Positions 33,572-45,427 are shown, counted from the stretch's first letter. The stretch: 64,000 bases of DNA from Siderastrea radians (GCA_964017195.1 OZ024887.1:61798811-61862810); one strand, 5' to 3'. Numbers and translations: made by a program. Notes: generated by a model from the sequence alone, not told the origin.

Positions 33572-33930
33572 GGGTTCTATCTAGGATTTATCGTTTGGGG
33601 GGAGAAGTCCCGGGTGGCCAAAGGCCACGAGCTTCCTAGGGGGGTCTGGGGGCATGCCCCCCCAGAAATTTTTTGAAATGAATATGCACTGAGATGCAAT
33701 CTGGAGCATTTTGAGACACAATTTTGAGATAATGTTTGTAATACTCTATGTTCGTTGTCATATAGCGTCCTTAGACAGGGAATACTTACTTCATGTGCAC
33801 TGACCTCGTCGTGTTTGGTTGATTTTTCCAATATAGTTACTTATATACTGTAGTGATAACAATATTTTTTGGGGGCATTTTGGGGGGGAAGTTTCTAGCT
33901 TCTACCCCTCAAATACCCTAGATAGAACCC
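33572..33930. mobile_element. MITE with GGGTTCTATCTAGG termini
   Basis: The left terminus GGGTTCTATCTAGGATTTAT is matched in reverse at the right terminus (ATACCCTAGATAGAACCC). Inside are GGTCTGGGGGCATGCCCCCC and GGGGGCATTTTGGGGGGG. It is about 359 bases and non-coding. A target duplication was not found. Confidence 0.7.
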
Positions 33931-33959
33931 AGCCTGGGGTATGCCCGGGGGTGGGTGTT

Positions 33960-35640
33960 GAAGTTTCAAATTGATCGGCGCATACATGTAACAGATAAAT
34001 TACTGCACAATAAACCTTTCTTAGACTGGTGAGGAAATAAATTTGTTTTTGGCTTGTGCACAAGGAAATTATTGAACTGTAAAGAACAGGCAAACTAATG
34101 CCCTGGTCCATCTGTTAAACCCAGGGAAATTTTACCCAAGGAGTTAACAGATAAATTACTGGACAATGCTGAAGCCTTTCTTTGGCAAAGAAAATCTGCC
34201 ATTTCGACTCTAGAGTTATATGGGTTTTATTTGTGTCTATTAAGCAATGCAAATATTATTCGTTACTTGCAATTGTGCATACAAGACTGAGCTAGTACAC
34301 TGTACATCTCAGTTGAGGTTTGTATTAACTGGTGTAAACCATAAAATCAGTATTCTTCCATAATGCCCACCGGAGTGTATTCTCCTACTTTGTAGCAAAA
34401 ACTGTTATCCAAGATGTTTTCTGCTCCAAATTATGCTGTACATGTAGATCACAATAAACTCATTACACCTTAAACCTTTGTCATAATAGGGTTTAAACTT
34501 TGCTGTAAAAGCCCACTGGGTTCTGCTCTCCATGCTTTGCCATTTGTAGAATTTCATTTTATCCTGCCAGAAAGATTAAAAGATAATATTTTATTGAGTG
34601 ACTTACCAGATATTGTTGGGGGAAATCTCACCTTACCACACAGATAAATGTAAAGAGGTTCAGCTACTTTTTCTGCCAACACTGGAGAGGGCTCTTAAAG
34701 GCAGTCGAGTTAAAAAATTTTCCTTCCACTGTAATCGTATGCCAAAATGTTGCAGAATTACACGGAGCGGAGGGATTTCTCCTACATTGTATCACGAGTG
34801 CTTTGTTATATCTTAGCCTTGTTGATTTGCTTTAAAAAATAGTGTCATTGTTGACAGAAATAGGGTCTCTAAGGTAATTATCGTTTTATGATACTAGACA
34901 TATCCAGCAGGAAATTCCTGAAATATATATTTTTTTACTGCAATGCAGTTATCACATGATGTTAACAGATGTCAAACAGAAGAACTCCCACTGAATCCTG
35001 AAAAGGCTCATGTGTAAGCTGCCCATCTATCAAAGTCAGGTACGTGATGTCAGAAAGCCTTCGTACATGCACATTTGTCAACATTGTGCATCTTGCATCC
35101 GATTTGGATCTGAACATGCAGACTTAAAAAAAGAGATATTGAACTCTGCATGAATACTTTACTGAGTGAAATTAACCCCCCCCCCCCCCCCCAATCATTC
35201 AAGACTGGGCGAAATGAAGCAGCTTCTAAACAGTTATTTGCTTAACTAGAACATTTAAATTTATACTAGGTCCCTCATTGGTACTTTGGGAATGTTGATC
35301 TTTCAACCTGTATTTTGCAGGCCTTCTGATAGTGTGCGAAAAATTCTTTTAATGATGTCTATAATTTGGTCGAACTAAAAAAGAAATTAAAGCCTTAAAG
35401 GGCTAATTATTTTGTTCATTCTATTGCTAATTCTGGAACTTTTAATTTTGCTCATATACATTGTAATTATCTTCTTGAAAATTTTTCCCACTTCGCTTCC
35501 TATTTTTGTTCAAAACTCTCCTAATTTCTTGACCGTCCATACCGCATGACACCAAGTAATATAAAAGCTGTCAGTTTAATGAGATATTTAGATAAAACTT
35601 TAACTGAAATACAAATTGCTTAGTAAAGTAAAACCATTTT
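33960..35640. other. Non-coding stretch
   Basis: ACAGATAAATTACTG(C/G)ACAAT occurs twice (33990 and 34148), an old short duplication. A poly-C run lies at 35177-35193. No exon or element supported. Confidence 0.35.
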
Positions 35641-35650
35641 CTTTTTTAAG

Positions 35651-35724
35651 GAGATCTTCATGACCTTGCAATTCACAACAGGCTTGCTGCTTCAAATGAC
35701 CAAGACATGGACTTCATCTCACTG
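35651..35724 (+). CDS. Candidate internal exon
   Basis: Between acceptor TTTCTTTTTTAAG and donor GTATTT the frame with two leading bases reads DLHDLAIHNRLAASNDQDMD and then FISL. The start in phase 1 and end in phase 0 are consistent. The sequence resembles a helical repeat (ankyrin-like HDLAIHNRLAA), but that is a weak impression. No partner exon was tied to it. Confidence 0.3.
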
Positions 35725-36334
35725 GTATTTCTTTAATAAATTAAGACAAACTTGTATTCAGTGAACACCCTCACTACTTGCTACTGGGTGTACATGTACA
35801 TGTACAGTGTATTAGAGATAAATTATTCTTCACAGGAAACATGTACAGGTGAAAATGAATTTTTGGGGCTTTCCGTAGTTCTGTCCTCTTGATAAAGGGT
35901 GTTTGTTCAATGCATTCACATCTGTATGAAATATGTACTATTAAGTCATTACATTCATAAACAGTTTAAACTTACGTTTTCTTATAAAAATGCAGATTGC
36001 TGCTACCAAAATAAAGACAGTTAAAATAATTTTACCTGTCCTTGCTGTTTTTTGTGGAGTTTGCTGTTTTATTGCATTTGAGATCTTTAAAGTGCCACTG
36101 AGACGACAATTCGTAGGTTTATTTCCGCCAAATTCGGTCGCAGAATCTTGCGTTGTGTCTATATTTACCTAGAAAACTGAACAAGAAACCGTCCATCCTA
36201 ATAATTTTTAGCTCCAAAGTTGCATAAAATGTGTCCGCCATTACTGAAAACGTGTTCCTGGGTGATTGCGCAATTTAATAGCTTGTGACGTTAGAGGCTC
36301 ACCTCAGTTGCGTTTCCTTGTGTTTTGACTCAAG

Positions 36335-36457
36335 ATGCCTACCGTCAACTGCGAAACCTCCGAAGAGTATTTCTACGATTCGGAACAGTCTTTAGCTTCC
36401 GAAGCATCAGAGGATTCATTTAATTCGGCAAATGAAGAATTTTTCTTACCGTACGAT
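36335..36457 (+). CDS. Candidate first coding exon, acidic Ser/Glu-rich
   Basis: ATG at 36335 in good context (TCAAGATGCC) opens MPTVNCETSEEYFYDSEQSL, then ASEASEDSFNSANEEFFLPY, and Asp at a strong donor GTAAGA after 41 codons. Reading through would stop at 36499 after 55 codons. Codon use is plausible and the protein is highly acidic, as in N-termini of many cnidarian nuclear or transposon-derived proteins. No family is recognised and the downstream exon was not found. Confidence 0.45.
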
Positions 36458-36499
36458 GTAAGAACTGATGTCAGGAGATTTCAGCTTATAAGCTTGTAA

Positions 36500-38234
36500 A
36501 CAAACTGTTCAAAGTTGTTTTTCTCGCCTTATTGGCGGGAGTTCAAAATATGCGCGAAATAATGCTTATACAGTGAGTACAGTTCAGGCACAAGTTGCTC
36601 AAAAAGCGGATAACTCTTATCCAACGGATAAATGGCTGTCCAGCTATTCGAAAAATTGATGTTCTAAGCTGTGGAAATTTAGACAAAACACCTATAAAAA
36701 ATCTAGAATTTGATGCTCGCGAATTCTCAAGCGTCGGTAGATCGATTTTATTGTTCGCTTCGTTGGAGAAATAAAAGAAGCTATATTTTGTTTGCCATTG
36801 TTTATATTCATTCCATATTGAGATTGAGATTTTTGGCCATTCTTAGCATAGTATGGGAAACTTTCTTCAAGAGCCGTAATGCTGTAGTCATCTGGCAGTC
36901 AGCTCAAAACATGAAGCTTATCGTGTCCATCACAGTACAGTGGTCGCTTAATGCACTGAAACACAAGCGCTTGGCGTTTCTAAATATTTTGAACAGTTTT
37001 TGTAGAATTCTTAACTTGAGCCGAAAAAAGTGAAATAAACCAAGACCTTCTTTTAAGAACTGGAGGCCTTGTGTGACCGGAATCTAAATATTTGTAGTGC
37101 AAATCAAAGCCACAAGGAAAATTTTCTGCTGCTCAACAACAACATGCGGACTGCCAAGGAAACGAAGCTTTCACTTGCTTTATTCACTGCGTAAAATAAT
37201 AAATTGACATTTAATCATTTTTCTTAGTAGTTCATTTACTAAGATGGCTATGACAGTTAAAAGAAAGAACATTGTAAAACCCTTAGACAAATAGTGGCGT
37301 GTGATATGTTTCCTAACTTAAATTTCCACGCAAGATGAGCCGACCTACCGACATGATCGAAGCCTTTATATATTTCGAACACTAATGTCAATCGACTCTT
37401 CAGCGACAGGGAATAAGGAGAAAAGTTTCTCGACATTCAGGATGGTATGCTATACAATAACTGTCCATGCTTCTAAGCGATTACTGCTTTGAAATTAACA
37501 CACGCGGAATTAAAAAAAAGAAAGCTAAGCAATACAAACTATTGGCTTAATTGCGGCGGTCCTGCATTTGCCCAGGATGCATTTTATGATGACTACGCCA
37601 AAGATCTTCGCACTAGCAGACAGCAGAACTAAAAGGGTTTTCCACAAGCAAAATAAATTTTAAAATACGTTAAAAGAAAAAAGTTTTGCAAAATGGTGGA
37701 TGCGTTGAAAAAGAAACAAACTATTTCCATTCGCTTTGCTTTGCCTGTTGGATAAACCAACCGAAAGCCATGCACATTTCCCTTTGTTCAGTAAACCAAT
37801 CAAATTACTTCCTTTCAGTTTGTCTGTTGGCTCTTTTACAAATTCTCAGTCTCACACAGTTTTCCTAGCATAAGCTCCATACATGTAGGTGTTAATGTGC
37901 TAGAAATTGCTTTTTACACTCACAGTCATATCACTCATTACATATCATATCAGTCATTACAAAAATAAATCAAGGCTGGACAGAACACCCACGTACATTT
38001 GAACTGTGGTACATGTAGCACTGAAACTAAAAATTGCATTAATGGTCCTCAAAATTAACAATCCCTGCCTGCTTTTCTTTCAAACTTTTTTCCATCTTTA
38101 ATTATCAAGACATATTCATATTTGTAAAAAAATATATACATAAGTATAATGCTCAGGTCTACCATTTTTAGGGGTCCCAGGTTTTCAAGGAAAAGCTAAA
38201 ACAACAATAATCTCTGGTTTTAACTTTCCCTTGC
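36500..38234. other. No recognisable gene
   Basis: Short plus frames (36710-37033, 37686-37868) lack domains and splice context. The rest is AT-rich. Confidence 0.35.
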
Positions 38235-38620
38235 GAAATAACTTTGAGAATTCCTAGGAATTCCTAAGAATATCCTAAGAATTCCTAGGAAAAAATTCTT
38301 AGGAAATCCTGAGAATTCCTAGGAATTCCTAGGAATTTGAGGTGAGTTTTCACGGTAAATTTGGACTTGGAATTCCTAAGAATTCTTAGGAATTCCAAGC
38401 TTAAATGGTGCTGGCTTGAAATTCCTAGGAATTCCTAGGAATTCCAACTAAAAAAAAATCAAAGATAGAATTCCCAGTTACTTTCAGAAATTCCTAGGAA
38501 TTCCAAGGAATGTTAAAGAATAACTGGGAATTTTTGGGAATATGTGGGAAAAAATAGGAATATGGTCAGGAATTTGTGGGAATAAATGGGAATTTCTTAA
38601 ATAAGTAGGGGAAACATTAG
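38235..38620. repeat. Word cluster: AATTCCTAGGAATT
   Basis: The 14-base palindrome AATTCCTAGGAATT and near copies (AATTCCTAAGAATT, AATTCTTAGGAATT, TTCCAAGGAAT) occur about a dozen times in 390 bases, then fade into TGGGAAT words. Spacing is irregular. The same word makes a small patch at 30957-31000 and a second large cluster at 53200-53650. Confidence 0.75.
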
Positions 38621-38704
38621 AAACTTGACCCGAAATGGTAACAAAAAACAGCTGTTGGACACGGTACAATATCCCTCAATTTAAAGGTCAGTTGCTGATA
38701 TTTA

Positions 38705-38780
38705 AAGTAGACAAATCGAGGGTCTGGTTTTTTAACCAGGCTTGGACCGGGGCAAAACCCTGGTTTTCCCGGGCTCTTGG
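38705..38780. repeat. Short word cluster: AACCAGG/CCCTGGTT
   Basis: GGTCTGGTTTTTTAACCAGG, TTGGACCGGGGC, AAACCCTGGTTTTCCCGGG in under 80 bases. It is self-complementary and shares the GACCGGGG motif with the cluster at 40550. Confidence 0.45.
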
Positions 38781-40545
38781 TACAAGGGCACATTCAGTTT
38801 ACCTCAGAATGTCTGTTCAACAGGAGTTAAATGATAAAATTAGTTCAATATCATTTTGTACCTTATATTTTTGTTTATGAGGCAAAATTGGAAATACAAT
38901 TCAACAATCATCAAGTACCGCCTTCACTGATTTTACGTATAGGTCTTATCTGTTTTGGCTGCCTTTAGTTCACTTGCTGTTAACAGTCTTCTGAGTTCGG
39001 TCCTCTGATGGCCTTATACATGTGGTCCTAGGAAAAAAATCGAAATTTTATATAAATTCTAGACCTGTCATACACTCAACATTATTAATAGGTTGCAGCG
39101 TTAATTTTCAATAAAATATAAGGTACATAATTATGTACATGTACAGATTGTGGTTCAAAATTTTTTTTGGTGTAAAAATTTTCAAACCAGTATAATTTTT
39201 ATTTCCCTTTGTCTCAGATTCATTACCAAAATCTAAGGCAAAGGAAAATAAAAATTAATCTGGTTTGAAAAGTTTCAAACTAAAGAAAAATTTGAACCAC
39301 AACATACATTTACAATTACAGTTCAAGTAGTAAACAAAATAAAGTAAACAGTCAAGTAGTGTGTTCCAAAGATGTGGAGGCCTGAGTGGCACAATAAGAA
39401 TGATATCTGAAACTAAGCTCTCACTTGAGTGACATTCACATTGCTTTAGCATTACAGTGATAGACCATTTCAAATCCTTAAAAACACTAACCAGAGAAGA
39501 ATTTTCTGATACACCATAAAAGAACACTGAAGTTAGTGAATACATGGTGATGGCTTTCACATGTTCATGTATGGGGTTCTCAAAATTCTCAAACTAATAA
39601 TTATGTTCTAATTGAATGAGTGGGAAGGTACATGTAAGACTGTGAGACAAGAAAATGTTTGGCTTAAGGCTTAATGTTTGGCATATCGACCAAATGCAGC
39701 AGGTCTGTGTGCCATGCCTGAGAGCCAAATACATGGTATTTTACCATCCACCTGGACCTCTGAGTGTAGATGTACAGGTGTTGAAATGGAACGAGACCCC
39801 CAGAAAAGCTGAATCTGAGGTGTTCCCTTTTACCAATCAGGAGCTCTAACCACTTTTATTGTACAGAATGTAGCTTACACATGAGTCTAGAAGGAGCTAT
39901 ATTGTAGGTCATTGCTTACATTAGGCCACCATACAGTCAGGATGCCCTCAACACTGCCCTTTCTAGCAAAATGCAGGACATGATGTGGTATGAACCTAGT
40001 AAGATTATCTACCCCACGACCAGTTTCCTTGCAGCTTAATTTATTTATTAAAAATGTTTCATGTAGTTCAGCTGGAGTCCAGAAGGTCAGTGGTTTGATT
40101 TAAGTCAAGGGATTATTTACTATAAATGTTCTGCTTGCTATATGCAACATGTTGAGCACATTGTTTAAATTTTTAATATGTTTCATCCTGGTTACTCCGC
40201 CATCTTAAAAAATATAATCATTTTTGGTTAATGCATGACCAATCTCTGTAGTTATTTACAATATTTAGCACATGGTGTTTGTTTCAGTGACTGTTCAATA
40301 TTGTAGTCACAATGTACATGTACATGTAGTCCACTATAATCTACATGAAGTATTCATGTCTTTAATTCAAGCAGTTATCACGAATGAGACATTGCCTTGA
40401 TATGACATGAATCCATGGCAAAGTTCAACAACTCCAAACTCTGTGTACGTAATTCTGTCATAACCCCTGAAGAACAGCCTGCGACCCAAAGCCTAATTAC
40501 ATGTTACACGTACTACCGGTATGTTTAAAGAAAACAGATCTACCC
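38781..40545. other. Non-coding with short palindromes
   Basis: Repeated TACATGTACATGTA words (35795, 39132, 40313) and an inverted pair around 39160-39300 (GTTCAAAATTTTTTTTGG and GAAAAATTTGAACCACAA) are present. At 39600-39800 there is a degenerate repeat (AATGTTTGGC, CCAAATACATGG). No exon supported. Confidence 0.35.
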
Positions 40546-40640
40546 TTGCATCAGGAGCCTGGCCAGACCGGGGTAGACCGGGGCCAAAGCCTGGCCTGAA
40601 AGCCGAGGTGAGCCCAGCCACAAGCCAGGCTTCGTATTAA
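40546..40640. repeat. Word cluster: CCTGGCC/GACCGGGG with CCCTTGCATCAGGAGC edge
   Basis: Begins ACCCTTGCATCAGGAGCCTG, followed by GGCCAGACCGGGGTAGACCG, GGGCCAAAGCCTGGCCTG and CAAGCCAGGC. The first 16 bases recur as the edge of the clusters at 46930-46950 and, slightly changed, at 60955-60968. Confidence 0.6.
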
Positions 40641-41060
40641 TGGTTATATACAATGTATAATACAATAATGATATAATAAATAGCATTTCGTTCAGAAAGG
40701 AATAGTGCCCAAGAATCAAAAACTAATAAACTCAAAAAAATTGGTTTGACTTATTTTTTCTGATACACATGTATTTGCTCTTTTCATTCTTGTAAAACAA
40801 GAAGTTAAGTTTTTATTTCTAGGCAGCTATGAAAAGTGTCATTGAATTTTTTGAATGTTTGTCCCCATGTGACTAAACATATAAAAGGCAAAAAATCGCG
40901 CCGAAACCGAACAAAAACGGTACTATCTGAGCCCGCAGTGGTCTAGCTGCTGACCGAAACAACCCAATTTGTTTCCAGGCTCCTCAGAAATGTGTTGTGA
41001 ATTTCAAGATGGCGGTTGCTCTAATGGCCCACGTTATCAACAAACTCCGCTTTCTTTCCG

Positions 41061-41253
41061 ATTATATTTCACAGACTCCGTTCGAAATATATGAGACAAC
41101 AAATGGTAGGAATTCCCCAGTTAGTGCTTCAAACCACTTTTTAACGCATAGAAGGGGTAGATCCCCCATAAAAGCAAAAGGGGCCTGGGTATACCCACAG
41201 GGCCCTGGGACCTAGGTCTCGTGGTCCCGTGATGCTTCGGTGGCTTTTTTCCT
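41061..41253. repeat. DIRS left inverted terminal repeat
   Basis: Outer part ATTATATTTCACAGACTCCG is unique to the left end. The inner part (about 41092-41253, with GGGGAATTCC reversed and GGGGCCTGGGTATACCCACA) is mirrored at 45757-45925. It contains the palindrome-rich GGCCCTGGGACCTAGGTC. Confidence 0.9.
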
Positions 41254-41403
41254 TGTGCTTCAAACCATTCGGTAAGTATTCTGATTTTGTCCTGCCTTTT
41301 TGCTAATTTTTTACCTTTTGCAGGCTATTCCTCTGTGTTTTTGCACAGTAGGTTTCTTTCTAGCGATATTTTATCGCTCTTCAGGTATTTTCATTCGCTG
41401 AAC

Positions 41404-42633
41404 ATGTCCAGCAGAAAGCGCAAGTCCCGAAAAAGGACTCGCTCCCGGTCGCCATCTTCGCGCCAAAACTCCGTCTCGTCACACGACGCACAAAGTGAAA
41501 GTTCTCCGCCAAAACGGCGCAGGGACCTAGAAGAAGATACTCTTCAGAGGATTTTGCACTCGATTGAGAGTCTTTCTGGGCGATTAGACTCATTGGAATC
41601 CCGCTCAAATCAGCTAGAATCTGCTACGAACACGGACATTGATGCCTTGTCGCTAATGGCTGATGACACGCCAAGCTTGATGGAGATAAACGTTCCTTTG
41701 ACGACCAATAAGTCTCTTGAGACTTCTTCATCGCCCATTAGGGCGCCAATAGAGCCTATTGAGGCACCAATAGAGCCTATTGAGGCACCCGTAGAACCTA
41801 TTAAGGCACCCGTAGAGCCTGTTAAGGCACCAAAGGATTCAAGTAAGACTTCTGACGAAGCAGCGAGCCTTGATCATGGTCTGTTTGACCCTGTTGCTCA
41901 GTCAACCTCCTGGAAGCCATCATCTTCATTCTCCAAATTTTTGGAGTCTAATTTCCGGAGGAAATTAACGTATCAACAATCGCTCGTTATCCTGGAGGAC
42001 TGGGCCACTCCTGAGGTGGATTCTTTATCCGCCCCAAAACTGGATCAATAGTTATTGAATCAAGTTCCCAGTAAACTGAAAAGGTATGTCCAAGAGAGAG
42101 ACAAAGAAATGTTCACGCTTCAGCGTGCCCTCTTAAATTCCACTGCTCCACTTTGTGGTCTTCATGACTGCATCGAAAATGGTTCAGCACCATCTTATGA
42201 GGAAATCAAATTAGCTCTGGAACAAGCCCTTTGCCTTTTAGGCTCAGCAAATACCCATCTATCGATTTTGCGACGACAGAGAGTCCTTGCATCAATAAAT
42301 AAGTCGAGGATAAACCTCGCAGAATTACCTCTACCAAATGCCAAGTCTTGGCTTTTTGGAGATGATTTTCCCTCATTAGCCTCAAAACAGGCTGAATTGT
42401 CTAGAGGCCTCACAAAAAATTTGGCACAAAATACAACCAAGCCCTTTCCTAGGCGTGGTACTAGTTCCCAGTCTCAGACCAAGCATCGAGGAGACACCTT
42501 CTCCAAATATCAATCTTCTGGGTATTCAAACACCTCTAGATTTCAGTCAAATTACCAGGGAACCCGTTCAAAAAACGGCCCCTTTCGTCCCCATTCCCAG
42601 AAGGGACGTCAGCAAGACTCTCAGAGTGCCTAG
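41404..42633 (+). CDS. DIRS gag-like protein with internal amber codon
   Basis: From ATG 41404 the product starts with an Arg/Ser-rich nucleic-acid-binding-like segment (SSRKRKSRKRTRSRSPSSRQ). A predicted coiled coil (LHSIESLSGRLDSLESRSNQ) and a run of 7-residue APIEPIE-type repeats (21-base tandem repeats, about 41740-41835) follow. The second half is helical, then rich in Ser, Gln and Arg. A TAG at 42049-42051 (context CAA TAG TTA) interrupts the frame, and the same frame then stays open to 42633. The amber codon is either inactivating or read through; the sequence alone cannot say. Confidence 0.75.
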
Positions 42634-45427
42634 CCACTTGGAGAACCCTAACATCGGACCCACAGATCCTTTCAATTGTGTCAGGGTACAAGATAACTTT
42701 TTTCAAAACTCCTTTCCAAAAGTTTCCTCGGTTTACCCAATCATCGGGTCAGGAGGCACCTCTAATTTCACAGGAAGTCAACGAGTTGTTGCAGAAAGGG
42801 GCCATAGAGAGAACCCCCTTTTCAAGAGACGGCTTTTACAGCCACCTTTTTCTTGTAACCAAAAAGGATGGACCTATGCGTCCGGTGATAGATCTAAGTT
42901 ATCTGAACAAGTTCATTTTAAACAAGCATTTCCAGATGGAAAATCTCAGTTGCCTAAAAATGTTGCTTTTGAAAGGAGATTTTATGACAAATATAGATTT
43001 AAAGGACGCTTACCTGTCAGTTCCCGTCCACCAGTCATCCCAAAAGTTTCTTCGGTTTATTTGGGAGGACACTTGTTACCAGTTGAAAGTCCTCCCATTC
43101 GGCCTGTGTTCAGACCCCAGAATTTTTACAAAACTAATGAAGCCAATCACAGCATTCCTGAGGAGAAAGTCAATACGAGTCCTTATTTACCTGGACGACT
43201 TCCTTCTCTTAGCTGCTACAAAGGAGGAAGCTGTGAAAAACACCCATCTGTTAATAACTCTCCTTCAGTCCCTAGGATTTATAATAAACTTCAAAAAGTC
43301 ATCCCTGACTCCCTCTCAGGTTATCACCTTTCTGGGTTTCAAAATAGACTCAACGTCTATGATGCTGTCACTCCCAGCAGAAAAGATCAACAAAATCCTA
43401 GACTGTGCTCACCGTCTACTAGCTCCTCAAAGGATCACTCTACGAAACCTAGCAAGCTTAATTGGTTTACTCGAGACCTCTCGGCCAGCCATTTGGCGAG
43501 CACCACTCCATTTGCGCCACCTGCAATGCGACCTCATATGGGGCCTACAAATGAACCGAGAGTCTTACGACGCCCTAATTACTCTGTCAACAAGTGCCAG
43601 AGGAGAACTCGCCTGGTGGTTGGAAAACACCCGCAGTACAAACGGCAGCCCTGTACACCTGCCTCCTCCAGATATGTTAATCACGACCGACGCCTCCATG
43701 AAAGGCTGGGGTGCGGTTCATCACTCCCTCGAGACCAATGGCAGATGGTCACAGCAGGAGTCTCTCCAACACATCAATTACCTGGAGCTGAAAGCAGCCT
43801 TCCTGGCCTTAAAAACTTTTCTCAAAGACAGGTCTCACGTAACCGTATCTCTGCAAATAGACAACACAACCGCCATCGCCTATATCAACAAGAAAGGGGG
43901 TACACATTCCCTCCAACTCCTGACCCTTGCCCTGGAATTGTGGGATTGGTGCCAGGCAAGAGACATCTTTGTGATAGCTTCTCACATCCCAGGAAGAGAC
44001 AACGTCTCTGCAGACAAGGAGTCGAGAGAATTCAGGGATATGAGCGAGTGGAAGTTAGACCCATCCATCATCCAACCCTTTCTATCTCATTGTCAGACCG
44101 ACCTGTTCGCGAGTCGCCTTACAAACCAACTGAAGGATTACATCAGTTGGAGACCCGACCCAGGAGCCATCCACACAGACGCCTTCACGATAACTTGGGC
44201 TCCTCTGCAAGGCTATGCCTTTCCTCCATTCAACTTGATATCCAGAACTCTGGAGAAGGTAATGATAGAACAAACAGAGATAATTCTAGTCGCCCCAATC
44301 TGGCAAACCCAGCCTTGGTGGCCGGTTCTGTTGAGGCTTCTAATATCTCAGCCAGTACTACTGCCAAACAGTCCAACCCTCCTAACAGACCCGTCCGATC
44401 TGAACAGAGTTCACCCAATGTATCCTCGCCTTCACTTGGCCGTGTTTCACATCTCCACCAACGTTTCCAAGCTGAGGGCATTCCGACAAACGTTGCCGAT
44501 CTACTCATCGCAGCAACTCGTACCTCCACACACAAGACCTACGAGTCTAGTTAGAACCGTTGGTGCCGCTGGTGTTCTGGGCGACAAATTGATCCTCTTT
44601 CGTCATCTATAAATGACATCCTGACTTTCCTAACAGAAGTCTTTAATGAAGGCTTAGCATACCGATCGATCAATGTCCTTCGATCAGCTATTTCCTCGAC
44701 TCACCCTAAGATAGATGGCTATTCCGTTGGTCAACACCCGTACGTTACTAGACTCCTCCAGGGTGTTCTGAACAAATGCCCTCCAAAGCCCAGATATTCA
44801 CATACATGGAACATTGATATTATGGTCAAATACATTATTTCATTGGGGAAAAACAGTTCCCTATCGCTTAAGGTTCTGTCAATGAAATTAGTTACCCTGT
44901 TTGCGTTAACCTGTCCTGAACGGATTTCTACTTTGGCAAATTTGGATCTCAGACATTGCTATGTGCATCCAGAAGGGGTGTCTTTCCAACTCACTATCCC
45001 AAGAAAAACTGGCAGTGCGGATAAACCAGCAGAAGCATTCTTTGCCCGTTTTAACCAAGACAAGAAACTTTGTCCTGTGGAATGTTTTAGACATTATCTT
45101 AAATTGACAAGGAACATTCGACCAGTCATTCCATCTTCTCTCCCTGATAAATTGTTTATCTCATTTAAACGTCCTTTCAAACCGGTCACTACCACTACAT
45201 TGGGGCGTTGGCTGCGAACCTTTATGAGCGCAGCAGGAATTGACTGTCAAATTTTCGAAGCTCACTCAGTACGCGGCGCCTCTACGACAGCAGCCGCCAA
45301 GGCATTTGTTCCACTGTCAACTATCATGTCTATGGCTGACTGGTCTTCCTCTTCAACGTTCAGAGCTTTTTATTATAAGCCCTTGTATAACTCAGACTTT
45401 GCTATCGGAGTTTTATCCTCAAAGTAG
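42455..45427 (+). CDS. DIRS tyrosine recombinase frame, overlapping the RT, amber-interrupted
   Basis: This frame is open from 42455 to 44551, overlapping the whole RT gene in another phase. After a TAG at 44552 it is open again to 45427. Recognisable recombinase begins near 44400 (GRVSHLHQRFQAEGIPTNVA) and includes the N-terminal helical domain (NVLRSAISSTHPKI). The catalytic domain has the Arg in FALTCPERISTL, the His-x-x-Arg box AHSVRGAST, and the terminal Tyr in FRAFYYKPLY. The recombinase would integrate the circular cDNA. Whether the overlapping 5' two-thirds is translated is unknown; the overlap itself is typical of DIRS ORFs. The amber codon lies in the N-terminal domain. Confidence 0.8.
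42678..44612 (+). CDS. DIRS reverse transcriptase - RNase H - methyltransferase-like polyprotein
   Basis: About 640 codons, intact. Reverse transcriptase: LVTKKDGPMRPVIDLSYLN (finger), NIDLKDAYLSVP (first Asp), LPFGLCSDP, and the catalytic IYLDDFLLL. RNase H: ITTDASMKGWGAV (Asp), NYLELKAAFLAL (Glu), IDNTTAIAYINKKGG (Asp), HIPGRDNVSAD (late Asp). The C-terminal part TDLFASRLTNQLKDYISWRP and WAPLQGYAFPPFNLI matches the region called DAM-like methyltransferase in DIRS elements. The frame opens at a GTG at 42678 with no good ATG, so expression by frameshift or internal initiation is likely. It would copy element RNA into a circular DNA intermediate. Confidence 0.92.
   Translation: MSGYKITFFKTPFQKFPRFTQSSGQEAPLISQEVNELLQKGAIERTPFSRDGFYSHLFLVTKKDGPMRPVIDLSYLNKFILNKHFQMENLSCLKMLLLKGDFMTNIDLKDAYLSVPVHQSSQKFLRFIWEDTCYQLKVLPFGLCSDPRIFTKLMKPITAFLRRKSIRVLIYLDDFLLLAATKEEAVKNTHLLITLLQSLGFIINFKKSSLTPSQVITFLGFKIDSTSMMLSLPAEKINKILDCAHRLLAPQRITLRNLASLIGLLETSRPAIWRAPLHLRHLQCDLIWGLQMNRESYDALITLSTSARGELAWWLENTRSTNGSPVHLPPPDMLITTDASMKGWGAVHHSLETNGRWSQQESLQHINYLELKAAFLALKTFLKDRSHVTVSLQIDNTTAIAYINKKGGTHSLQLLTLALELWDWCQARDIFVIASHIPGRDNVSADKESREFRDMSEWKLDPSIIQPFLSHCQTDLFASRLTNQLKDYISWRPDPGAIHTDAFTITWAPLQGYAFPPFNLISRTLEKVMIEQTEIILVAPIWQTQPWWPVLLRLLISQPVLLPNSPTLLTDPSDLNRVHPMYPRLHLAVFHISTNVSKLRAFRQTLPIYSSQQLVPPHTRPTSLVRTVGAAGVLGDKLILFRHL

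Noticed and set aside
44230..44535. Minus-strand frame opposite the DIRS recombinase
   Set aside because: Antisense shadow of well-identified coding sequence.
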